From: Danio rerio
Lineage: Eukaryota; Chordata; Actinopteri; Cypriniformes; Danionidae
Assembly (NCBI RefSeq): GCF_049306965.1
Contig: NC_133176.1
Span: forward strand, 25,955,001 to 26,019,000
Direction of reading: 5' to 3'
Length of the DNA: 64,000 nt
The notes under the pieces were generated by a model. It worked only from the letters and a program-made list of their open reading frames with translations. It did no database searches and was not told the DNA's origin. Shown here piece after piece: positions 12,149 to 28,400 of the stretch. Within the stretch, counting starts at the first letter, position 1, and every line of letters begins with the position of its first letter. The translations under genes and the position numbers were made by a program.

Positions 12149-13035
12149 ATCGTTGTGTTGTTAACCCTCCGTTAGAGTAAAACCCAAGTGCATGTTACTA
12201 TGCTACAGCCAGATGCTCAGCAACTGAAAGCCAACAGGGTGCCTCATTTTTACATCCTTTGAACAATAATGAAAGCACAGTGTCATTTAACATTTGAAGG
12301 GAAGTTTCCCAATGACACTGAAACAACAAATAAAAACATTAACCCTGAGTTTATAAATTTACAGTGCGAAACTGTGTACACACGGGATTAATTGTTAACC
12401 TTGGGTATATTATGAGCAGTGTGAAATGTGAAGAAAGATGTCCAGGAATCGGACTACATGTGGTTTAGAATGACCCAGGGTTAAATATTCAAATCAACCA
12501 TTTCAAATTAAATATTAAAATTAACTATTTGAAGTGTGAAAAAAAATTTAATGCTTAGTTATAAGCAAGGCTTTGTCGTTTTAATTGTAAAAGGCAGAAC
12601 ATAACACAAAATTAAAATTTGATTAAGAGATATGCATAATGCATAACCGTGTACAACAGAAAATTGACCAGAATAACAACTTCCTAAAAGCCTCCTAATC
12701 TTGAGTGTGATGTACATAATTTCTTTAAACTTCTCAACATTCACATCCATTTACAATTCAGGTGCTTCAAGCCACTTTGAATTGCATGCCAGTTTATAGG
12801 TTCAGTCCCTTTGCAGCAGCCTGACGTTAGTGATCAAGGACATAGAGAGGGGGGAAGCACCTTGGGAGATGTAAGCCAAGCAGCGAAATTTGAAACATTA
12901 AACCACATAGCACACTTGCTATAGTTCATTTACAACCCAAAAGTCTGCCTAGGGGTCATGAATTGAATCAAAACATTTGGTCTTGTCCAGCCACGCTGTC
13001 GTTAGATATCTATTTAAAGGTTTTAATCAGCTTAC

Positions 13036-13167
13036 CAGATTGAAGATCGTCTCCACGGTGTCCCGATTGGAGACTTCACCAGCCTCCAGGAGTCCGGCCA
13101 GCACGGCGAATTTCATGCGGATTCCTCTAATGGGGATCTGGACGGCGCTGTCACCCGCGCTCGCCAT
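13036..13167 (-). CDS. lrba: lrba first coding exon (LPS-responsive beige-like anchor protein)
   Basis: The exon encodes 44 residues starting MASAGDSAVQIPIRGIRMKF and ending ETIFNL, followed on the minus strand by a GTAAG donor (13031-13035). The IPIRGIRMKFAVL and EVSNRDTVET core matches the N terminus of LRBA and its paralogue neurobeachin; PIRGIR fits LRBA better than the PIRNIR of neurobeachin. LRBA is a large BEACH-domain scaffold in endosomal and vesicle trafficking; the BEACH and WD40 parts lie outside this window. The adjacent rps3a in head-to-head orientation supports the identification, because LRBA and RPS3A are neighbours in mammals. The N terminus before the conserved core is shorter than in human LRBA. 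The start follows GCC and precedes GCG, a good initiation context. Confidence 0.9.
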
Positions 13168-13860
13168 GGCGGAGTCAGGTGAGAGGGGAACAGGTGGGAC
13201 ACCTGTTTGACCCTGCCGCCTAGTTAAACCTATGGGATACTATATGGAAAATGTGGCTCGTTAAACTAACAGCGGGGGAAAACAAATCCCGGTCCCCATT
13301 AACGGCCGGTTTGTCCTGTAGTTTCTTGCGTTTTCGCCTGAAGTTGTTGGCTGATGTCACTACACCTGAAAGACAGGAATTATTCTTGTGTAGAGAGGGA
13401 GAACAGATCTAAACTTGAAAAAAAGCAGGACGAAACCACGCTGACACGAGTCCAGATAAGAATCCAAATGCTTGTCAATCTCCGCTGACCTAATAAAGAA
13501 AAGCCGTTAAACGGTAACGTCATTGAAGTTTTTGCGAGTGTTTGTCAAACAGGAAATAGCGGTGCTGAAGAGATTCCGCGCAGGTAGACGACCGATAAGA
13601 ACAAGACGCAGAAAACTATAAAATATAAGGCAACGGATCTCCGGCATCGGCCCTCGGGTGTCCCTGCAAAGAGAAGGCAATCCTCTTGGTCCCTGTGAGA
13701 AGTGTTGACGTGAAGTTTGAGCGGTAACCCACTTTACAGCGCCATCTCTTCCTGAATCAGCTCCTACTCCGCTCGGTCTCCGCCATGACAGTGGAGCTGC
13801 GTGAGAGAGATCCGCGCATGCGCAGTGTGCTGCGAGAGCAGCGAAGGGAGGGCTCAGGTG
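13168..13860 (-). promoter_or_regulatory. CpG-rich lrba 5' region with NRF1 site
   Basis: This stretch is richer in GC and CpG than its surroundings. At 13813-13824 it contains CGCGCATGCGCA, a perfect NRF1 palindrome. It probably holds the lrba promoter and 5' UTR; the exact start and any upstream non-coding exon cannot be fixed from sequence alone. Confidence 0.55.
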
Positions 13861-14233
13861 TGTCAGGTACAGACTACACTTAAAAACCTGTAGGGACAGA
13901 ATGACACTTCATACTGAAGATCTCGTTTCAAGCGCGCGCTGTTATGGTGCTGCTTTAATGCACACTGTAAGGATCACAGAGACATCTGCAGGACAGAATA
14001 GTAAATCCAGCTGCAGCATATTCACCATAAAGGCTGACGTGCATCAAAATTGATCGACTGCTACGGAAGAATTATTCATCTAATAATATTGTATACTGTG
14101 AATAAAAAGCAAACAGAAAACACAAGCAATTAATATATTTGTACTTCACTGATCAGGTCAAACAATTGCAAATCTAGAACATGGCAAAAGTATGATGCTT
14201 AGTTTTAAAAATAAAAAAATCTGAAGCTTTATT

Positions 14234-14637
14234 CACTGCAAAAAAATGCTTTTCTTACTTAGATTTTTTGTCTTGTTTCTTGTCCAAAAATCTAAAAACT
14301 CCTAAATCAAGCAGAATTTTCTAGACAAGCAAAACATACTGTCTTATTTTTAGATAAAATATGCCAAAATTAAGTGAGTTTTTCCTTAAAACAAGTTAAA
14401 TAATCTGGCAATGGGGTAAGCAAAATAATCTTATGTCAAAAGGAAAAAAAAGATTATTTTGCTTACCACATTGGCAGATTATTTTGCTTGTTTTAAGGAA
14501 AAACTCACTTAATATTAGCATGAAAACAAGACAATATGTTTTGCTTGCCTAGAAAATGCTTCTTGATATAAGAATTTTTAGATATTTGGACTAGAAACAA
14601 GACAAAAAATCTAAATAAGAAAAGCATTTTTTGCAGT
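14234..14637. mobile_element. Angel-like foldback (inverted-repeat) element
   Basis: The element begins CACTGCAAAAAAATGCTTTT and ends with the inverted AAAAGCATTTTTTGCAG. Almost the whole 400 bp can fold back on itself, for example GACAAAAAATCTAAATAAG near the right end against its complement near the left. This matches the hairpin-type Angel elements known from zebrafish; the family name rests on memory. Confidence 0.7.
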
Positions 14638-15477
14638 TTTCGATATATACCAGGGTTTCTGAGAGGCTTAAAAGGTCTTACATCCTATTCACAATAAATG
14701 AGGCAGTTTTATGCATTTGCAACAACATTATAATTTAATATTGAGGCTAGATCCTATCTTACTTCCCCTCACAAGAAAGTACTCAGTAAGCCAGGGTGGA
14801 AAAAGTGTTTCAGCATATCATAAAAAAGCAAAGGAAGCATTTATAGGCATGCATGGAATATAGCTTGTCCAAGGGCTACTCTTTGAAAGTTGACGAATGC
14901 CAAGTATAAATATGCAGTTCACCATTTAGTAAACATGAACATGTGATGAGAGCTTGTTTAGTAAAAATGTACTTTGTAATAATGTGAATCCTTTCTGGAA
15001 GGACGTAAGATCAGAGTGTCTCTGATGATAGGAATATAGCAAAGTTTTAGAGACAGCATTATTTTACTTTGTCTTTTGTTTTTTTTATGTAAGAGTGACC
15101 TGGGGGAAGTGAAAGTAGTCTCTAGTACGGCTGCAGGTAGCATTACTACATAAGAGGTTCAACAGTCAATAATTCAGCTTAAGGAAGGGAGAACTGAGGC
15201 TTCAAATCTAATTTCTGTTTAAAATGAAGACTTTTGCTTCTTCATATGATACACATGTTGTTGCCAGAGTCTATGTTGTAAGTTACTTTTTTACCTGTTA
15301 TTAAAGTAAAAAAAAAGAAAAAAGATGTATTTGTTTGCTGTTTTTAATGTATATTATCTGGTTTGGGTTCTATTGTGTGGGTTTGTTTGATTTTTGCTGG
15401 TTGATCCTGAGGCAGAAAATAAAAGCTGAAAGAATACAAAAAAAATGTCAATCTGAGTTTTGGTATAAATACAAGTT

Positions 15478-15790
15478 TTCATTTTCTTGTGGCCTTGTCC
15501 CTTTATTAATCAGGGGCCACCACAGCGGAATTAACTACTTATCCAGCATATGTTTTTACGCAGCGGATGCCCTTCCAGCTGAAACCCATCACTGGAAAAC
15601 ACCCATCCAATTTCATTCTCACACATACACAATGGACAATTTAGCTTACTTAATTCACCTATACCACATGTCTTTTCACCCATGCAAACACTGGGAGAGC
15701 ATGCAAACTGCACACTAAAATGCAAACTGACCCAGCCGAGGCTCAAACCAGCGATCTTCTTGCTGTGAGGCAATTGTGCTACCCACTGCT
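15478..15790 (-). mobile_element. DANA-type SINE, near full length
   Basis: Read on the minus strand it contains the tRNA-like head (GCCTCACAGCAAG near the right end), the CATGCTCTCCCAG region, and the tail TTAATAAAGGGACAAGGCC. This diagnostic order occurs in all DANA copies in the window. Short open frames on both strands here are by-products. Confidence 0.85.
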
Positions 15791-16003
15791 AACACTGCTC
15801 ACTTTCTAGTTCATTAGCAAATATTTGTTCTTGTTTTAATAATTAACTCAATTCATTTTGATCACCTTCTCATAAGACTTCTTATCTCATGTAGTTTTGC
15901 TTTCCTGATTAAGCGCATATTTATTTAGGAATCTCAAAAGGAGAAACATTCCTTTTTTACAGTGTGATGATAAAAGTTATTATCAAATTATTGTGTTTTG
16001 TAA

Positions 16004-16195
16004 CATTCATTCATTCATTTTCATTTTGGCTTAGTCCCTTTTAGGGGTGGAAACTGGAGCACCCGGAGGAAACCCACGCGTAAGCAGGGAGAACATGCAA
16101 ACTCCTTTCAGAAACACCAACTGACCCAGCTGAGGCTTGAACCAGCAACCTTTTTGCTGTGAGGCGACAGCACTACAGTACCTACTGCGCCACAG
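16004..16195 (-). mobile_element. DANA-type SINE with internal deletion
   Basis: The tail (ATTCATTCATTTTCATTTTGG on the plus strand, first 20 bases diagnostic) is joined directly to the head region with CAGCAAAAAGGTTGCTGG on the minus strand. The middle third is missing. Confidence 0.8.
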
Positions 16196-16892
16196 CGTTG
16201 CCACTTGGGCAATATTTTAAAGGAATTTAAGTTTAAAGCAGCCAGGGCTAATCATTTGGACTCCATTTGGACACTGGGAAAGTTTGGGAACATATTTAAT
16301 AATAATATTGCTATATATATTTATTTTATTTTAATAAAATGAATTTAAAAGCAGCTCAGATTAAAAGTATAATTTTTCTAAACACATTTTTCAAACAAAT
16401 CCTTTTTTTTTACATGGAACCAATAGGTTCTTTAAAACCAGCAATCAAAGATATAAATTGCTCATTAACGTCTAAAATCTAAGACCATGGTTTGATTTTA
16501 AGGTTTCAGGAACATAACAAAAAATGTCCACATTTCTTTTTCCTGAAACTTAAATAAAAATGTTGGTTCTAATTTATTCACCCACATTCCAACCTGTATG
16601 ACTGACATAACTAGATACTATCTCCAATGATTTCAATAATCTTCTTTATGAAGAAAGAAATGCAGTAAATAGTATATGTATACGCTATTAATTAAAGTCT
16701 AGTTTAAATAATCAATGTTTTTTTTATGTGTTTACAAATAAAGAAGATGAAAACAAATCAGACTTCTACTATGTGTGCTGGACTTCTAATTAACTTCCCT
16801 GACTGTAACTCACATTAAGTGCAACATCAGCATCAAACGATAAAGAACTACCTTATTCTCTCTATATTTAGATACATTTGAAAGAAAATATC

Positions 16893-17160
16893 GAGTTTGC
16901 ATGTTCTCCCTGTGTTCGTGTGGGTTTCCTCCAGTTGCTCAGGTTTCCCCCACAGTCCAAAGACATTTGGTACAGGTGAATTGGGTAGGGTAAATTGTCC
17001 GTAGTGTGCATGTTTGTGTGGATGTTTCCCAGAGATGGGTTGTGGCTGGAAGGGCATCCGCTGCGTAAACCTTGCTGGATAAGTTGGCGGTTCATTCCGC
17101 TGTGGTGACCCCGAATTAATAAAGGGACTAAGTCGATAAGAAAATGACTGAATGGATGAA
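16893..17160 (+). mobile_element. DANA-type SINE, 5' truncated
   Basis: It starts inside the element at GAGTTTGCATGTTCTCCCTG and runs through CCACAGTCCAAAGACAT and GGTTCATTCCGCTGTGGTG to the AAGAAAATGACTGAATGG tail. Confidence 0.85.
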
Positions 17161-17998
17161 AGAAAATATCTGTCACTTGTTATGACTTTAAAGAATGATG
17201 AATTTTTCTCCCATTGAACTAAATTTGAGTTTTAATCTGTTACTCATATTGTGATGCATAGATGAATAATATGTCAAATTATTACTCACAAAGAACATAT
17301 AACATTGTTATGTTGAATGTAAATGTTAAAATTTACCATACACTCACAGATTATTAGTTTATACAGAGGTTTTGAATATTACTGCAAAAAATGTTCCCAC
17401 TATCTCATTATATTTAAATTGTGGCTTCATGGCCCTTATGAGTCGTTTCCAGGGAGTCGGCAGTGCATTGAGTTTGTTGACTCTACATTAGCCTACAGTC
17501 TCTCAGGGCCACAGAATTAAAGGTCTAGACCAACGAAGAACATTTAGTCTCACAGCCACGGAATGCTACACTGGTTTTATATTGAAGACTGCCACACAGT
17601 CACACATTTGAGATAATAATTACAGAACTGAATCACCACATTTTTTCTACTTTAGTTTTCTCACCAAAGTTTTACTTGTGCAGCTATTGTGAGTGAACAA
17701 AATGTAAGCTTTGTTCTTGGATTTCTAAATGTCTGATGAAAAATAATGCTTTGAAATACACTGAAAAAAGTGGTTCATTGCAAATTGTTGCAAACTATTT
17801 TTATAAGCTGATTTTCAAACAAACAAAATAAGTTGAACATTACTACATTTGTTTGTTTAAATTCAACCCCTTACCTTAATGGTAGTGTAAAATAGTAGCA
17901 TGAGCAGTTTCCATTGAAACCAATGCAAATCCAATGCAGTATAATGTTTCTATATACTGCAAAGTAGACTTGCTACTATAATAAAACTATTTGTATAC

Positions 17999-18297
17999 AT
18001 TCATTAATTTTCTTTTCAGCTTAGTCCCTCCATCAATCCAAGGTCACCACAGCAGAATGAACCGCCAACTTATCCAGCATATGTTTTACATAGCGGATGC
18101 CTTTCCAGCTGCAACCCATCACTGGGAAACATGTCTTTGGAGTTGTGGGGGAAAACGAAGCTCCCGGAGGTAACCCATGTGAACATGGGGAGAACATGCA
18201 AACTTCAAACAAAATGCCAACTGACCCAGCCGAGACTCGAACCAGCAACCTTCTTGCTTTGAGGCGAGATTGCTACCCTGTGCCACTGGGTTGCCCG
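17999..18297 (-). mobile_element. DANA-type SINE, near full length
   Basis: The full minus-strand series is present, from a head near 18297 to the tail near 17999. The CTTAGTCCC, GTCACCACAGC and CCAGCTGCAACCCATCACTG landmarks are all visible on the plus strand. Confidence 0.85.
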
Positions 18298-18780
18298 CTA
18301 GTATTATAAAAAAAAATTAAAATACATTATTCAGTGTTACTACAGACTACCAGTTAAGTATTTAATAATTTTTTTAAAAGTTTCTACAGTTTAAAAGATT
18401 TCCGACACCCTGCAAAAAATCTTTAATTAGGGTATTAAACATAAATGTACAATGTTCACAATTTTTTTCAGTTCAGCTATCTAGTCAATTGTTATGATGT
18501 GACCCTGTTGTTTCACAAAATGTTTATAAAAGTTTTTTTTTTTTTTTTACTTTAGACAGCTAAATGTAACTTACAATGCATATATAAGGTAGTTACAATG
18601 AAGGATACTTAGGCAGTAGCCATACATATATGACATGTTGCCTCACCCATTATTATTAACTGATTTAATAACGCTTTAAAAATAATCATTTTTCTTGACG
18701 AGGAAAATGTGAACAAGAAGTTTTGAACATGAAAGTTACTTAATCAAAAAAACAAACAAACGTCTAAAAATGATGAAGTG

Positions 18781-18925
18781 AAATAATACACGTAAACACC
18801 AGAAGGCGCAGTTTTGCTTAGCACAGCGAGGTTTGTGAAATCTCGCGGGGTTTGCCTAGTCCCGCTGTATCTTTAACTCTCGCGGTATTTCCTCACTTCC
18901 TCCTCTTTTACTCCCTGTGTTCAAC
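18781..18925 (+). promoter_or_regulatory. rps3a promoter with pyrimidine-rich (TOP-like) start region
   Basis: Just before the rps3a ATG lie two TCTCGCGG motifs (about 18839 and 18875) and the pyrimidine tract TTCCTCACTTCCTCCTCTTTT, shown here through its first 20 bases as the likely 5'TOP area. Translation-machinery genes typically start in such tracts, which place them under growth control. The exact start site is not determined. ACTTCC also fits an ETS/GABP half site. Confidence 0.6.
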
Positions 18926-22974
<4,049 letters not shown>

Positions 22975-23000
22975 AACTCCCAACACAAACAGCTGGTGTC

Positions 23001-23006
23001 AATAAA
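23001..23006 (+). other. rps3a poly(A) signal AATAAA
   Basis: A canonical hexamer lies 27 bp after the rps3a stop codon, giving the very short 3' UTR typical of ribosomal protein genes. Confidence 0.85.
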
Positions 23007-25319
23007 CATGTAAATTTGAGCCTTTGTGTGCTGAGACTTTTTGATTTGTGTGTAAACTTTCATATTCCTAGTCGAAAATAGCAAATTTGACAGTCAAACA
23101 TTTGCTACGTTTATTGAAATTGGTTGTACTGTTAAAGTGGAGCTTGAAGTTTTTGAACTCTTCAGGCTGCTTTACTATAGAGCATGAGTGTCAAACTCAA
23201 TTCCTGGAGAGCTGCAGTCCTGCAGAGTTTAGTTCCAACCCTAGTTCAAGCCTAAAACACTCATTTAGTTTACTCGGGTATGTGTAATTAGGGTTGGAAC
23301 TAAACTGTAGAGCTGAGTTTATCCGAAAAGTATCAACCATTACAATGACCACACAATGCATTTTAGCTTAATATGGTTTTATTTGTGGGATTAATTTTTG
23401 AAATGTTATACTTTAAACAAAAGTTTAAGAAATGTAATTATATACCTAAACTTTGCTATGTAGCAAAGTCCTGATCATGGAAACCATTTGAAAAGCCTGC
23501 AAAATAGTTAGTTGAATACTGTCTTTTTTATTTTGCAGGAACATGTATAAATTGCTTTGAGTTAAATATAATTGATTAAATAATTGATTACAAAAGGGAT
23601 CATAAATTACTTCTCTACATATTGTCAGCAATTAAGATTAGTGGATGTGGCTATCTGCAAGTAAATAACTAGAGTACCTACAGTTAATGTGAGACGAAGA
23701 ATACACTAAGCTTCTGTACTTTTTAAAATATTAATATTTTGTAACAAAAGTAATGGCTGATCATTACAACAGTTTTGCCAATTAGATGCAGTACTATTAC
23801 ACCTTTTCACCACACGTTGAAAGCCCCCAGACAAATGTCCAACTCGTTCTTGTCTTCAAAAGCCTTAGGGAAAAATAACAGTATTGTCTGCTTTTTCAGG
23901 CCAAACTCAATCTAGCATCACATTAAGACATTGATCAAATAAGTTTTTGTTTTAAATCAAATTTCAGTGACCAGTCAAATTACCCGTCGCTAAACCCTTG
24001 AATATTAACCCTCAATTAAAGCATTCTCACAACTCTCCAAATAATTGACCAATTAGTGTAATTTGAGCAGCTTTTTTCCAGTCGACAATTCAATGGTGTT
24101 ACAATTTAGCAAAATCATATATTGTGCATATTAGTAGTTTTAACATATTACATCACTGTTAAAACAGACAGACCTAATAAGTAAAGAAAAAAAGAATTAC
24201 GGACACCACAAGTTACATCTTATTTTAGTTTACATTTTTATATACCTCAGCTCTTCCTGGAATTTCCTCGAGGTGTTCCTTTATTGTTAGATTTATTTCT
24301 GTGTCTAGCATCTGAGATTAATCTTATCAGTATCTGAGCAAGGAAAATATGATTATGATATTACAACTAAAAACTCAGAATAGAACAATAATTATTGTGC
24401 GTTATAGTATATTACTTTATAATATAATACATATATTAGTACAGTACTTCTTGTATTTAAGCTAAGACCATAGGTGAAAGATCCTAAAAAATCTGGCTTT
24501 ACAATCACTTTATTTACAAGGCACTTTATAAATAATTTGTCATTTGGCAAAAAATATAGTGTATTTTATAAAGATAAACGCAAAACTAGACTTAACATTC
24601 ATTTTAGAAAATGTTTTGTGTAACAAAAATATTACAAAATGATGCATATGCCTGTATAGATATTATGAAAAAACAGTTTTTTTTCACATTTCCCTTAAAA
24701 ATCGTCATTGCTGAGCGCTATAAGCCTAGCTTTTGTCACGTTAAAATTTCTTAAACGACAGTGGATAGGATAGTTTTAGGCCAACGTCATCTTCCCCGGA
24801 TATGCCCTCTTTTTGGGACCAAAAAAGCGTCCAGTCTGATTTCAAAATTCCCTAAAATGTTTTTTTTTGGCTTTCAGTTTTTTTCTGCCTATGCCTAACC
24901 CTAATTGTAATTTATATATGTATATATTTACAAAAAAAAAAGTTTTGTAAATTAAATTGTAGGACGTTTTGAGCGCTGTCTTGTTAAGAATATGGAATTG
25001 TATATAAATAACTTCTTAATCTCTTGTATAAATGCAGCAAAACATGTTTGCAGTTTGTATTTATGAGTACAGAACATAACAAAAATAGGTGTATTATAAA
25101 GCAAGCAATTATAATTTGCATTTAAAAAAATAATAGGCTACATTTTTTATTTATTTTAAAAATTCTAGCTTTAAACATTGTAATTTGCAATAGTTTTACA
25201 TTTCTTTGTAGGCCGTGCCTAGTTGCGTGTCAGTGAAAAATGTTAAACCCTAAACATATTTCTTTTTTTTTTAAATATTTGTTTGTTGTTATTTGGTTTA
25301 GTTTAAGTTACTGTCCAAC
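23007..25319. other. Intergenic region between rps3a and the pim-like gene
   Basis: The stretch is AT-rich and no coding region is supported. One interspersed repeat (23185-23310) is visible; I recognise nothing else. Confidence 0.55.
23185..23310. mobile_element. Short interspersed repeat (GTGTCAAACTCAATTCCTGG)
   Basis: The text GTGTCAAACTCAATTCCTGG, then GCAGAGTTTAGTTCCAACCC, then an inverted GGGTTGGAACTAAACT forms a small palindromic repeat. Relatives occur in intron 1 of each QDPR-derived gene. Confidence 0.6.
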
Positions 25320-25490
25320 AAGTTGTAAGTGCAGGCGCTTCGTGACGTCAATTTTAGAACCCTCGTTCTAGAATGCATATGCTGTAGGTCACCTCCAGCT
25401 TCCATCAGTTGGTGTACAGTAGTCGAGCAGTAGTGATTGCAGATTTATTTCTGATTTATTATTGTCGATTATCTAGCGATTGATTAAACG
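25320..25490 (+). promoter_or_regulatory. Putative promoter of the pim-like gene with CRE
   Basis: A perfect cAMP-response palindrome TGACGTCA lies at 25343-25350, about 140 bp before the ATG, and a TTCTAGAA (heat-shock-like half-site pair) lies at 25366-25373. The start site is not determined; the motifs are seen, but their use is inference. Confidence 0.4.
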
Positions 25491-28400
25491 ATGAGGCTTT
25501 TTAGACATTATCGAGTACATCCAATGGTAGAGGTGCAGGAACCCCATTCCACTGCACCTGCACCACCCAACCCTGGCATTGATATGGAGGTCCAGGATGA
25601 TCGTCCAGAAACTCCTGTTGAAACTCCTGTTGCCTGCGAGGGAACGAAGAGAAATTTGTGGAAAGTTGGATCTTTGTTTAAATGTCCTAAAGGACATGCA
25701 AAGAGCACCTCGGGTCACCAGCAACAACTGAGTAAGTAATGTCTGCAAAGCGGGAAAAAGAGAGGGGGGTCAAAACGTCATAAATAAACTTAATAAAGTA
25801 CTGTTGAAAAAGGTATATTTGTTTTACAACATAGACTATTAAAACTTTAATCATCACCAATTCACATATAATGGCTATCCCCTTCATATGGTATGTATGT
25901 AAAGCTCAAAATGGTCCTGCGGTGTATCGCTAAAATCTGAGTCTGCGACCGGCTGCTGTTTAGCGGGTAACCGCGCCTCGCCTTTCGACGTTACTCATTA
26001 TGACTCCATGTTTTGAATACATATTATAACATAAAGATTCATTAAATTCCACTCACTTTATATAAATATTTTAAACCAAAAACTGCAGAGTTGCTCACCG
26101 ATTGTAATCCAGAACCAGGTTTTTAGTTAGAGCCCCTATATAGTTATAGGCCCAACTTAGCTAAGCTATTTTGTCAATAACACAAGAAACTATTCAAACG
26201 TGGTAAAATAGCATAGCAAATCAGCTTCTCTTAATGTATACCTTATATTAATTAATTACTCAATATTTTTTTTCCTTAAGCATGTTCAATCACCCTGATA
26301 CAGAAAATGTAAATAGGCCTAACGTTAACTGAAAACTATTCTGCAAGTTTATTTGTTTAACAAAAATGTTAATTAATCTGCTTTTCTGGTTTGATTTATA
26401 CAAAACTGTTTATGTACACATTTTAAGGCAAGTACATTATAAGTAACTATTCAGATTACCTGAAAATTAAAAGTAAGCCCTTACCATACGTTTTAGCAAA
26501 AAGTTCATTTAATTACACTACAATTACAATTACAGCAGTTTGTAACCGATTACACCTGACACTGCCCACGAAAAGGTAACACTGACACTATCCCACCCTC
26601 GCTTTATGTCAAAACTAAAATCTTTTTTAAATAATGTCACAATATATTGCAAGTGAAAAAGACTGCATTTTGTTTTACTACTTTGTCATTATTTGTTTTT
26701 TAATAAACTCCTCTGTCATCTTCAAACTAGACACTCGTCCAAGTGATGAGGCTCCCGTTGAAGCTGGTGAGGAAAACAAGGAAATAGAGAAAGTGGAGGA
26801 GAAAAATAGGAAGAAATGGTGGAGAAAAATCTTTAGATTTCAGAAAAGCAGCTCAAAGCGAGAGCAGCAGAAGAGTCAAGCCCATGAACCCGAAGAAGAC
26901 AAGAAGGAAGCTCTTACCTTTGAAGAGCAAGAGAATGAAAAACTGAGGACAGCAGTATCCAGTGATGGTAAGTGACATGATCATGTCAGAAAGCATCATT
27001 TATACCCACATTTCGATTTCAGTTCAGTGATTTATTAAAGTATTCAAAAGTAAAAAGCAATTCGTTTTATGGGATTGCAAAATTAAATGCTAATTAGTTT
27101 TAATGCCTTTTTCATCACAATTTAACAATAGTTCACCCAAAAATCATCATTCACTCTCCTTTGAATGGTTATAAACTAGTTTGTTTTTTTCTGTTAAACA
27201 CAGAGGAACTTGTATTGAAGAATTATGGAACCATAAACATTGACATTCCATGGTATTTGTTTTTCCTACTGTAGATGTCAGTAGGTACAGGTTTCCAACA
27301 TTGTTCAAAATATCTTCTTTTGTGTTTAACAGATTAATAAAAAACCTCTAACTGGTTAAAACATTTTCTATTTTTACTCTTTATTTTCAGTTTATTAAAA
27401 AAAGCCCACACACACAGTATCGCCTAAAAAAACAAGAAATAGATGGATATTACTGTATATCAAAGTTCTCTTGGATGTACTCTATCACAGTGAATTTAGC
27501 TTACTACATAAAGGAACTCAAAACACTTAAACTTCCGCCCCACCCATCTAACATTGATCAAAATGTTTGTGGAAGGTTTATGAAAACCAAACTAAAAGAC
27601 ATATAATACATGTATAACATTTACAATCATAATATTGAATTGGCTGGGACAAAAAAAAATATTGAAGCAAGGTGTACATGGACAATTAAACCAAAAGAGA
27701 AATTATAAAATAATTATAGGCTAATTATTAAATAAATTACATTATTAATAATATACAATAGTCTTGTAATAGTCTATATCTGTTCAGTCTGTCTGCAAAA
27801 ATAGTATGAATGGTGGCCAAATCTAGTTAAAAATGGACAATTCGAAAGCTATTTCTTATGGTGACTAATAACACTGAACTTAAAAATTGTTTCATTTTAA
27901 GCAGGGTAACCTCCATCTTACGCCTACCCTTGCCGTTTATATTTGGATAGCTAAATAATATCTCTATAGTCAAAATTGCATTAAGTAATTACTATAATGT
28001 CACTGAAATTTTAGAAAAATTAATAATTTTACATTGACTACATTTGTTTTTATTCTTTAAAAGACTCCAGTTTGACCTCTCGAGAAAAGCTCCTGCTCAG
28101 AACATATCTGAACTGCAGAACTAACTCAGAGGAACTAGACAATCATGCAAATGATGAGTCTCCTGTTGAAGCTGCTGAGGAGAACAAAGAAATAGAGAAA
28201 GTGGAGAAGAAGAAGGAGAAAAAGAAGTGGTGGAGAAGATTCCTAAAGCGTGCTAAGCCTGAACAGCTGAACTCTGAAGATCATAAGTGCCAAGATTCAC
28301 CAAGATGGACACCAAGATCCAGTGATGGTAAAAGCCCTCATCCTGTTACATTCATTTGTTTAATATAGTTTTTTACAACTCTGTATATAAGAAAGATGTT

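Larger units (their letters stand above)
5993..13035. other. Probable first coding intron of lrba; no exons seen
   Basis: No coding exon could be recognised on either strand between the retrotransposon and the lrba exon. The stretch holds an (ATT)n run near 6127-6145, a GC-richer patch near 7230-7390 with several CAGGTG/CACCTG E-boxes, and interspersed DNA-transposon copies listed separately. The next lrba exon was not found, so the intron probably continues past the left edge. Confidence 0.6.
13861..18780. other. Intergenic region between lrba and rps3a
   Basis: No supportable gene was seen on either strand. The region is AT-rich and carries an Angel-like foldback element, four DANA SINE copies or pieces, and poly-A/T runs. 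Small open frames here read SINE sequence. Confidence 0.6.

Noticed and set aside
12977-13210. Plus-strand 77-aa open frame
   Set aside because: It is the complement of the lrba first coding exon and its 5' flank; the minus strand gives the LRBA N terminus with a proper splice donor.
15335-18309. Open frames of 60-127 aa on both strands
   Set aside because: They mostly translate DANA SINE sequence (the same phrases recur at 33 kb, 39 kb and 43 kb), so they are not genes.
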